From NCBI GenBank assembly GCA_041689775.1, contig JBDNFP010000164.1:1-6811 (forward strand): a DNA stretch of 6,811 nt. Direction: 5' to 3'. The first letter of the stretch is position 1, and every line of letters starts with the position of its first letter. The notes beneath the pieces were generated by a model that saw only the letters and a list, made by a program, of their open reading frames with translations, did no database searches and was not told the origin of the DNA. The translations under genes and the position numbers were made by a program. This document shows positions 1-4,453 of the stretch, piece after piece. This stretch comes from JBDNFP01 sp041689775 (lineage in GTDB: Bacteria; Bacteroidota; Bacteroidia; Cytophagales; Spirosomataceae).

Positions 1-123
1 ATTCTTCTTTACATTGGGCGTGGCGCAGTGAGGGCAGTAAACCGCTCGGGCGGCCCCGTTTGACGAGAACGTAAGACATTCTGCAATGTTAGCGCCCTCC
101 TGCGCTTTTCTATGACCCAGCAT
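1..123 (-). CDS. Partial IS1-like transposase, N-terminal zinc ribbon (runs off left edge)
   Basis: This minus-strand frame is open from an ATG at 123 to the window edge (41 codons seen) and is too short to be obvious by length alone. Its last visible residues contain YCPHC followed by ATPNVKKN. That matches the CPxC...VxxNG opening of the zinc ribbon in IS1-type InsA proteins (E. coli InsA has CPSC followed by a VVRNG segment, from memory). The true start is uncertain. ATG at 123 is used here, but an AGGAGG at about 102-107 sits 8 nt before an in-frame ATT, so translation could begin later. The second half of the ribbon and the DDE catalytic part lie outside the window. Another minus frame (ATG at 79, MSYVLVKRG...) is also open to the edge but has no recognisable motif. 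If right, this is a mobile element gene, not part of the neighbouring operon. Confidence 0.4.
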   Translation of the reverse strand, partial: MLGHRKAQEGANIAECLTFSSNGAARAVYCPHCATPNVKKN

Positions 124-141
124 ACATTTTAGAACACTACC
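1..141 (-). mobile_element. Putative end of an IS1-family insertion sequence
   Basis: Read on the minus strand, GGTAGTGTTCTAAAATG starts at 141. IS1 ends begin with GG (E. coli IS1: GGTGATG...), and the Cys pair of the putative transposase lies about 105 nt inside this point, similar to the layout of IS1. The boundary at 141 is inferred from this resemblance and from the change to a plausible reading frame on the other strand just outside it. Only one end is visible, so neither the partner inverted repeat nor a target duplication can be seen. Confidence 0.35.
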
Positions 142-183
142 GAAATTGAGGCGATTAAGAAAGCTACCGGAAAAGCTAAATAA
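142..183 (+). pseudogene. Possible 3' stub of an interrupted plus-strand gene
   Basis: Frame 1 reads EIEAIKKATGKAK and then TAA at 181-183. The Lys/Ala-rich, charged tail looks like a natural protein C-terminus, and a hairpin terminator starts 12 nt after the stop. Upstream in the same frame there are stops at 61-63 and 130-132, inside the putative insertion sequence. The simplest reading is that an insertion cut off the rest of a gene. Thirteen codons are too few to name the parent protein, and the stretch could be chance. Confidence 0.25.
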
Positions 184-191
184 TTATCACT

Positions 192-227
192 AAAGAGCCG
201 GACAGATAGAACACTGCCCGGCTTCTT
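192..227. terminator. Bidirectional hairpin terminator
   Basis: AGCCGG (196-201) pairs with CCGGCT (218-223). After one A/C mismatch the stem continues with CAG (203-205) and CTG (214-216) around an 8-nt loop. Outer A-T pairs add a little. The plus strand continues as TTCTTCTT, and the minus strand as CTTTAGTGATAATTA. It lies immediately past the stop of the minus-strand acetyltransferase gene and 12 nt past the possible plus-strand stub, so it could serve both. The T-runs are imperfect. Confidence 0.6.
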
Positions 228-228
228 C

Positions 229-711
229 TTAAAGTTTTAGCTCAAAATACACTACCCCTTCGTGCGGGTTGTAGTTGTAGGCAACTGTTTCCTTGAACCC
301 GTAGGATTTGTACAGCTTCACTGCCAAGGGCATTTTATACCCAATGGTGTCAAGCTTCATCAACTCATACCCCATGACCCGGGCGTTATCGATGGCCAAG
401 CGCATGATGGCTTTTCCAACTCCGAGCTGTCGGTAGGCTGGCTTGATGTACATGCGCTTTAATTCGCAGGTAATATCATTTTCGATTCGGCGCAGGCCTG
501 CACAACCGATAAATTCACTTCCTAATTTGACTAAGAAGAGTTTGCCAGTTTGTGAACCATACATGACCGGCATTATCGTAAGTTCTTCGTCAAAATTTTG
601 AAAACTAAGATCAAAATCCAGCGAAGCAACATACTCCTTAAATAGTTCAATGGCGGCTAAGTACTCTTCTTGCTTTGAAGCCTCTATAATAGTCCAATTC
701 ACTGCCTCCAC
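229..711 (-). CDS. GNAT-family N-acetyltransferase
   Basis: A 160-residue single-domain GCN5-related acetyltransferase, predicted to move an acetyl group from acetyl-CoA to an amine on an unknown small molecule or protein; cytoplasmic. The acetyl-CoA pyrophosphate loop (motif A) is seen as YRQLGVGK at 93-100, preceded by the beta-strand LKRMYIKP at 84-91. Motif B is LYKSYGF at 133-139, and the C-terminal strand YNPHEGVVYFEL is typical of this subgroup. Length is normal. The start is a GTG whose G is also the last base of the TAG stop of the upstream desaturase gene (TAGTG), so translation is probably coupled. The next Met is residue 47, which would remove the first helices, so GTG is preferred. 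It is the last gene of the pair and is followed at once by a hairpin terminator. Pairing with a lipid enzyme does not reveal the substrate. Confidence 0.9.
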   Translation of the reverse strand: MEAVNWTIIEASKQEEYLAAIELFKEYVASLDFDLSFQNFDEELTIMPVMYGSQTGKLFLVKLGSEFIGCAGLRRIENDITCELKRMYIKPAYRQLGVGKAIMRLAIDNARVMGYELMKLDTIGYKMPLAVKLYKSYGFKETVAYNYNPHEGVVYFELKL

Positions 712-1694
712 TAGCCGATCCAGCTGAATTGATACTCTAATTCGGGAACCTTGGTACGATCGGCAACCCGCCGTAACCGGTTTGGTAGTGCTACCAAATA
801 ATCCCGGGCCTTTTCAGCTTTTTCATTCAGATCACGCATATTTTCAATTTGCCACTCGGCGATGAGTGAGTCAAAAATATCGATATAATCATTGGTGGTA
901 TACACCCCTAGGCGTTGGGCTGCGTCGGAAAAGTGTGAGAATGTTTGTCCCATTTTTACGCCCGTTTCCCGCAAAAAGTGAGCTGGCATCACAATCTTTT
1001 TCCTCATCATATCTTCAAATGCCAGCATCATCTCTGAGGGGTCAACCTCAAAAATCCGGGCCACAAAGGTCTTATAAGCCTTAGCATGGCGCATTTCATC
1101 GGAGGCAATCACTCCACAGATTTTTGACAAATGTGGATTTCCAAATTGTTTGGCAAGCGTAGCGGTACGGCGATGCGAAACATTAGTGGCTAGTTCCTGG
1201 AATGAGGTATAAATGAAGTTTTTGTAGGGATCTCGGCCAGTACCTATATCAAACCCATCGGCAATCAGATATTGGGTAGATACCTCCATGGCTCGCATGT
1301 TTACTCGGCCCGATAGGTATAGATACTTATTCAGTAAATCTCCATGACGGTTTTCTTCGGCGGTCCAGGCCCGTACCCATTTGGCCCACCCCTGTGGTTC
1401 GCCAACTTGATCTACCCCTACTACATCCATTAACCAGGATTCATAGGTTGGTAATGCTTCTTCCGTAATTGTGTCCCCGATTAAAACGGCTACATAATCG
1501 TATGGAAGGTCAGCGGCACTTTCTTGAAGTAGTTTTACCTCAGAGAAAAACGCTTCCTTACTGGAATCCGGCAAGAAGTCGGATGGTTGCCAGTTTTGAT
1601 CAATTGGTTTTAAATATTCCTCCACAAGAGCATCCAGTTTTTGGCCTACAAACTGCATTACTTCTTTGCGCAAGGCGGAAAGTTCATGTTGCAT
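711..1694 (-). CDS. Soluble acyl-ACP desaturase (stearoyl-ACP Delta9-type, diiron)
   Basis: A 327-residue cytoplasmic fatty acid desaturase of the plant/actinobacterial soluble family (FA_desaturase_2). The family uses O2 and reduced ferredoxin to place a cis double bond in acyl chains carried on ACP. All six diiron ligands can be placed against the castor enzyme: E78 (in TEEALPTYE), E114 and H117 (EENRHG), E167 (FQELAT), E200 and H203 (DEMRHA). The spacings 114-167 and 167-200 are 53 and 33, as in castor. The stretch WTAEENRHGDLLNKYLYLSG is nearly identical to the plant one. The protein is shorter than plant precursors, with no transit peptide, as expected. It starts at an ATG at 1694 and is first in a two-gene unit with the acetyltransferase. 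It is divergent from plsC, across an intergenic region holding an inverted repeat. The family is certain; the exact position of desaturation is not. Confidence 0.96.
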   Translation of the reverse strand: MQHELSALRKEVMQFVGQKLDALVEEYLKPIDQNWQPSDFLPDSSKEAFFSEVKLLQESAADLPYDYVAVLIGDTITEEALPTYESWLMDVVGVDQVGEPQGWAKWVRAWTAEENRHGDLLNKYLYLSGRVNMRAMEVSTQYLIADGFDIGTGRDPYKNFIYTSFQELATNVSHRRTATLAKQFGNPHLSKICGVIASDEMRHAKAYKTFVARIFEVDPSEMMLAFEDMMRKKIVMPAHFLRETGVKMGQTFSHFSDAAQRLGVYTTNDYIDIFDSLIAEWQIENMRDLNEKAEKARDYLVALPNRLRRVADRTKVPELEYQFSWIG

Positions 1695-1730
1695 ATTATT
1701 CTATTTATGGTAGTAGCTGCAAAGTTCGTT

Positions 1731-1754
1731 ATATTACTTTAAGATACGTAATAT
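1731..1754. promoter_or_regulatory. Perfect 7-bp dyad in divergent promoter, candidate operator
   Basis: ATATTAC (1731-1737) and GTAATAT (1748-1754) form an exact inverted repeat with a 10-nt spacer, giving a 24-bp dyad. It lies between the starts of the desaturase gene (37 nt to its ATG) and plsC (55 nt to its ATG). That size and position suit a dimeric helix-turn-helix regulator acting on both lipid genes. The bound protein is unknown, and AT-rich dyads of this size do arise by chance. Confidence 0.4.
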
Positions 1755-1787
1755 TTGCCGAATTTCGCAAACATGATTCATTTAGAC

Positions 1788-1795
1788 TATTTTTG
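1788..1795 (+). promoter_or_regulatory. Bacteroidota -7 promoter element (TAnnTTTG) for plsC
   Basis: TATTTTTG fits the TAnnTTTG -7 consensus known for the Bacteroidota primary sigma factor. A partial -33 match, TTTCG (1763-1767), lies 20 nt upstream. Transcription would start near 1802, leaving a leader of only about 8 nt before the plsC ATG. That is short, so the true promoter may lie further upstream. Confidence 0.4.
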
Positions 1796-1809
1796 CCAAA
1801 AAATGGTTT

Positions 1810-2553
1810 ATGAAAAAAATAGTTGACTATCTTCTTAGTAGTATTTACCTGATATACTTCGGGGTTTGTCTCTTGCTATTTCACGCGGTACAAATAGTAG
1901 CTTTCAATGTGTTTGGAATTGAGGCCCACAAAAAAACTGTGATCTGGTTTAATTTTTTCCTTTCCCATGGTTGGTACATTACCGGTACCCGCATAGCTTT
2001 CGAACAAAGGGGTAAAATACCGGAAGGCCGTCCGCTTATCTTCATAGCTAATCATCAGAGTATGTTTGATATCCCCGGTTTAATCTGGTTTTTGCGCAAA
2101 TATTATCCACTTTTTGTCTCTAAAAAGGAATTATCCAGAGGTATACCGGGTATTTCGTACAACCTTCGGATCGGAGGTGCTGCGCTTATCGACCGTAAAG
2201 ATGGTAAACAAGCAGTTATGGAAATTGTTAAGCTTGGTAAGCGGATTCATGACACAAAAGGTGCGGCGGCAATCTTTCCGGAGGGTACCCGGAGTGCCTC
2301 GGCGGAGATGAAACCTTTCCGAGCCGGGGGGTTATCGGCACTGTTAAAAAAGGCACCCGATGCCCTCGTGGTTCCGGTAGCGATCAGAGGAACGGGAGCA
2401 TTTAACCCCACGGGCTTATTCCCACTAACGTCCTTTTCAAAACTTTCGTGGACTGTTCTGCCGGGTATCGAACCAAAGGGTAGGACGCCCGAGGAGGTAG
2501 CCGAACTAGCTCAGATGGCTATCCAAGAAATTCTAAACGAAGGATTGGTATAA
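1810..2553 (+). CDS. plsC: 1-acyl-sn-glycerol-3-phosphate acyltransferase (PlsC/AGPAT)
   Basis: A 247-residue membrane-bound acyltransferase that converts lysophosphatidic acid to phosphatidic acid, the second acylation of phospholipid synthesis. An N-terminal hydrophobic segment (about 7-33) anchors it to the inner membrane. The four LPLAT motifs are seen in order: NHQSMFD (81-87, catalytic H82 and D87), the substrate-binding GGAALIDR region (122-129), FPEGTRS (156-162), and VVPVAI (187-192). Length is typical for bacterial PlsC. The ATG at 1810 begins MKKIVDYLL; an ATG at 1803 is in another frame and quickly hits a stop. No clear Shine-Dalgarno is present, as is common in this phylum. It is divergent from the acyl-ACP desaturase, so unsaturated acyl chains made next door could be its substrates. 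I see no strong terminator after it, so some read-through into the next plus-strand gene is possible. Confidence 0.95.
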   Translation: MKKIVDYLLSSIYLIYFGVCLLLFHAVQIVAFNVFGIEAHKKTVIWFNFFLSHGWYITGTRIAFEQRGKIPEGRPLIFIANHQSMFDIPGLIWFLRKYYPLFVSKKELSRGIPGISYNLRIGGAALIDRKDGKQAVMEIVKLGKRIHDTKGAAAIFPEGTRSASAEMKPFRAGGLSALLKKAPDALVVPVAIRGTGAFNPTGLFPLTSFSKLSWTVLPGIEPKGRTPEEVAELAQMAIQEILNEGLV

Positions 2554-2647
2554 AGACTAACTTTCCCTCCGTCTAAAATTCTGTTTCAAACGCTCTCTTT
2601 GCAGTTAACATTTATTAACAAGGTGTTTTTTAAACCCATATCTCAAA

Positions 2648-2686
2648 TGGTTCTCTAACCAACAAAACCAAAACAACGGAGAGCCA
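2648..2686 (+). promoter_or_regulatory. Leader hairpin covering the ribosome binding site
   Basis: TGGTTCTCT (2648-2656) can pair with GGAGAGCCA (2678-2686) in nine consecutive pairs, two of them G-U. The loop is a 21-nt A/C-rich stretch with no evident structure. The 3' arm contains the GGAGAG Shine-Dalgarno sequence and the A of the ATG of the small exported protein, so folding would block translation initiation. An RNA-level switch is inference from pairing alone. Confidence 0.45.
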
Positions 2687-3147
2687 TGAAAAAATTAATC
2701 ACCGCCGTCTTAGTACTATTAATCACCTCTTCCGCCTTTGCGCAGTACAAGGGAGGTGACTCTTATCCGGATAGAAATCAGTACCCCAATCGGGGAAAGT
2801 ATGATCAGAGGAGTAACGTTGATCCCAAGGGGAGCTACAATGATCGTTTATCAGCCAACGACCGCGAGGAGGCTATGTTCCTAAACAGAATGCAACGGGA
2901 CGCTCGGGGAAGGATCGCGGATGGGATTGCAAACGGTACACTTACGAGTAAAGAAGCAATTCGATTGCTCAACGAATTCGAACGCATCAACCACAAAGAG
3001 CGACGGTACTTATCAAATCACAATCTTACCCGTCGAGAAACCAGAGAGTTATCTCGGGATCTGGAAAACTTAATGAAAGGTATCCATTATGAAAAGAATG
3101 ATTTTGAGTGGGAACGTGACCGTCTAGCGGAGCGCCGCTACGAATAA
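2686..3147 (+). CDS. Small exported helical protein of unknown function
   Basis: I do not recognise this 153-residue protein as a named family. It has a clear Sec signal peptide (MKK, hydrophobic core 4-17, likely cleavage after AFA at 19, mature start QYKGG). A polar Tyr/Pro/Arg/Asn/Asp-rich linker follows (about 20-55). The rest is a highly charged helical domain. Within it, NGTLTSKEAIRLL (83-95) and NHNLTRRETRELS (111-123) repeat one pattern, LTxxExxxL, with a 28-residue spacing. This resembles degenerate paired-helix modules in other small periplasmic proteins. There is no lipobox Cys, so it should be periplasmic or secreted. The start is well supported by GGAGAG 6 nt before the ATG, an unusually good Shine-Dalgarno for this window, which may be masked by a hairpin. 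A strong terminator follows. The role is unknown; an envelope or stress-related function is only a guess. Confidence 0.85.
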   Translation: MKKLITAVLVLLITSSAFAQYKGGDSYPDRNQYPNRGKYDQRSNVDPKGSYNDRLSANDREEAMFLNRMQRDARGRIADGIANGTLTSKEAIRLLNEFERINHKERRYLSNHNLTRRETRELSRDLENLMKGIHYEKNDFEWERDRLAERRYE

Positions 3148-3176
3148 TATTAATTAGTTGAAGGTTTAGGGTAGTT

Positions 3177-3209
3177 AAAAAGGGTACTTTTTTTGGAAGC
3201 ACCCTTTTT
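3177..3209. terminator. Strong bidirectional intrinsic terminator
   Basis: AAAAAGGGT (3177-3185) pairs perfectly with ACCCTTTTT (3201-3209). The stem continues inward, after one A/C mismatch, with CTT (3187-3189) and AAG (3197-3199) around a 7-nt loop. A-runs on one side and T-runs on the other give a U-tract in both directions. It sits between the convergent exported-protein gene and PhnO-like gene. Its right arm reaches the last base of the PhnO-like gene's TAA stop. Confidence 0.85.
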
Positions 3210-3673
3210 TATTCGTGATTCAAAATCAGTTTAAAATGCGTTTTCTGAAATCCTTCCTTCTCATAAAACCGGTGTGTATCGGTCCGGATTTTATTACTCG
3301 TCACCTCCAATTGCGTGGCACCTTTTGAGCGGACAAAGTCAATTATACTTCTAACAAGCAGTTTCCCGACTCCCATTGAGCGGTAAGCAGGATAAACAAA
3401 CATTTCCTGGATTTCTCCCACCGAAGACGCATGATGTAGCAAAAGCTGAACATGACAACTCGCCATACCAATACAGTCACTTTCCAGCTCAGCCACCAAA
3501 TACCTGATGTTTGAATCAGTTAGGTTAGCATTGAAAATTTTAAGGAATTCAGGGAGGGGTAACACAGTGTTTTCGAGCTCACAAAGCATTCGGTAGATCG
3601 CCTGGGCATCAGCTGCCGTTACATTTCGGATCAGAACGTCACCCTCAATAAGATTCGAGTTCGGTTGATTCAT
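3209..3673 (-). CDS. phnO: PhnO-like aminoalkylphosphonate N-acetyltransferase (GNAT)
   Basis: A 154-residue GNAT enzyme that strongly resembles E. coli PhnO, which acetylates aminoalkylphosphonates and 1-aminoalkylphosphonic acids with acetyl-CoA. From memory of that sequence, shared blocks include FNANL followed by D.N.RY (47-58), HVQLLLHH...GEIQE (74-90), and HRFYEKEGF...HF (134-147). The acetyl-CoA loop is YRSMGVGK (97-104). Length is close to PhnO (144 residues). The ATG at 3673 lies 29 nt inside the upstream Rossmann-protein gene; no later Met precedes the domain (the next is residue 29), so the overlap is probably real and the two genes are likely cotranscribed. No C-P lyase or phosphonate transport gene is in the window, so the native substrate may differ. 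The subfamily call is good; the substrate is inferred. Confidence 0.8.
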   Translation of the reverse strand: MNQPNSNLIEGDVLIRNVTAADAQAIYRMLCELENTVLPLPEFLKIFNANLTDSNIRYLVAELESDCIGMASCHVQLLLHHASSVGEIQEMFVYPAYRSMGVGKLLVRSIIDFVRSKGATQLEVTSNKIRTDTHRFYEKEGFQKTHFKLILNHE

Positions 3674-4310
3674 GGATAAATATGCCTTTTTGGGACTTTT
3701 GAGCCAGCGCCAACATGGCTTTTGCTACTTTCGAGGATTCAATGGAACGGTATTTTTTTAGTGGTCCTATCAACACAGGATCAAAAAAGCGCATAACCGC
3801 CTCACTGATAGTTTCCCCCGACCTTTTATCATTTCGATTTCCCAACAAAAGTGTGGGACGAAAAAAATGTACGGCCTCAAAACCCAATGATCGTAAGTCT
3901 TCTTCTACTTCTCCTTTTACCCGGTTGTAAAAAAAGGTCGATTCAGGATCAGCCCCCATGGCAGTTACAATCAAATAACGTTTTGCGCCATTTTCCAAGG
4001 ATAGTCGGGCAATTTGCATGGGGTATTCGTAATCCACTGTAAAAAATGCTTCTTTTGACCCTGCCTTCTTCATGGTAGTACCCAGGCAACAAAATATATC
4101 GTCGGCGGTAACAGCCTCTTTTGTTGGTTTATCAAAATCGTAAACAATTTCCACCAGACGAGGGTGCTGTCGACCCAAAGGTTTTCTTACCAGAACCCTT
4201 ACTTCCTCGTAGTTTTCATTGCCAAGGATCAGATCAAGCAACTGATTACCAATGAGTCCAGTGGCACCAACGATGAGTGCTGCCTTTGAAATTGTTTGCT
4301 CCATTTCCAT
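3645..4310 (-). CDS. NAD(P)-binding Rossmann oxidoreductase, TIP30/YtfG-like atypical SDR
   Basis: A 221-residue cytoplasmic atypical short-chain dehydrogenase/reductase-like protein. The dinucleotide-binding glycine motif is GATGLIG at 15-21 after the first beta strand (AALIV). VRVLVRKP (37-44) ends the second strand with an Arg that could favour NADP. A CCLGTT segment is at 74-79. The VTAMGAD strand (115-121) and YNRVK (128-132) keep the SDR Y-x-x-x-K spacing. RPTLLLG (151-157) is typical of the HTATIP2/TIP30-like group often annotated 'NAD(P)H-binding protein' or 'nucleoside-diphosphate sugar epimerase'. The substrate is unknown, and some relatives may act as redox sensors. Start is ATG 4310 (MEMEQ) or ATG 4304; both fit. 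It precedes the PhnO-like gene with a 29-nt overlap and is divergent from the metalloprotease gene. Confidence 0.88.
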   Translation of the reverse strand: MEMEQTISKAALIVGATGLIGNQLLDLILGNENYEEVRVLVRKPLGRQHPRLVEIVYDFDKPTKEAVTADDIFCCLGTTMKKAGSKEAFFTVDYEYPMQIARLSLENGAKRYLIVTAMGADPESTFFYNRVKGEVEEDLRSLGFEAVHFFRPTLLLGNRNDKRSGETISEAVMRFFDPVLIGPLKKYRSIESSKVAKAMLALAQKSQKGIFIHESTELESY

Positions 4311-4381
4311 CTAAGTTTAACTCAATGATACGGTATTTTCGATGCAATACCTGTCCAACTGGTGAAAGAAATCAATTTTTA

Positions 4382-4414
4382 TTTAGGAAAGCCTAAACAA
4401 CTGTTCCTACAGTT
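4382..4414. promoter_or_regulatory. Two tandem perfect palindromes in divergent promoter region
   Basis: TTTAGGAAAGCCTAAA (4382-4397) and AACTGTTCCTACAGTT (4399-4414) are each perfect 6-bp inverted repeats with a 4-nt centre, separated by one base. They lie 40-72 nt before the metalloprotease ATG. Just after them, TATAGTTTG (4415-4421 region) is a near match to the -7 promoter element but with wrong spacing. Neither palindrome has a following T-run, so they are not terminators. Operator sites or cruciform/RNA stems are possible. Confidence 0.4.
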
Positions 4415-4453
4415 ATAGTTTGACTAACTGAACTAAACCGATTCTAAACCCCG

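Noticed and set aside
1..79. Alternative minus-strand frame MSYVLVKRGRPSG... open to the edge
   Set aside because: Its ATG is 16 nt from the AGGAGG and no family motif is visible. The overlapping CPHC frame is more convincing.
1..183. Structured RNA gene (RNase P, tmRNA or 6S-like) in the GC-rich left region
   Set aside because: GC-rich start and a phrase like GAACACTGCCCGGCTT recall RNase P ends, but no conserved core motifs (such as the RNase P GAGGAAAGUCC block or a tmRNA tag) are present. The zinc-ribbon frame explains the region better.
262..462. Plus-strand ORF opposite the GNAT gene
   Set aside because: It is antisense to a clear acetyltransferase with full motifs and has no recognisable domain.
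1469..1813. Plus-strand ORF of 114 codons opposite the desaturase start
   Set aside because: It runs antisense through conserved desaturase sequence and across the divergent promoter region; composition is Arg/Leu-rich and not protein-family-like.
2114..2311. Overlapping ORF inside plsC in another frame
   Set aside because: It is a shadow of the PlsC motif region.
2604..2620. TTAACA-TTTA-TTAACA direct repeat / GTTAA...TTAAC inverted repeat after plsC
   Set aside because: It is very short and AT-rich with no adjacent T-run or promoter box, so probably chance.
3715..4042. Two plus-strand ORFs opposite the Rossmann gene
   Set aside because: Both are antisense to a well-supported NAD(P)-binding protein and have no motifs.
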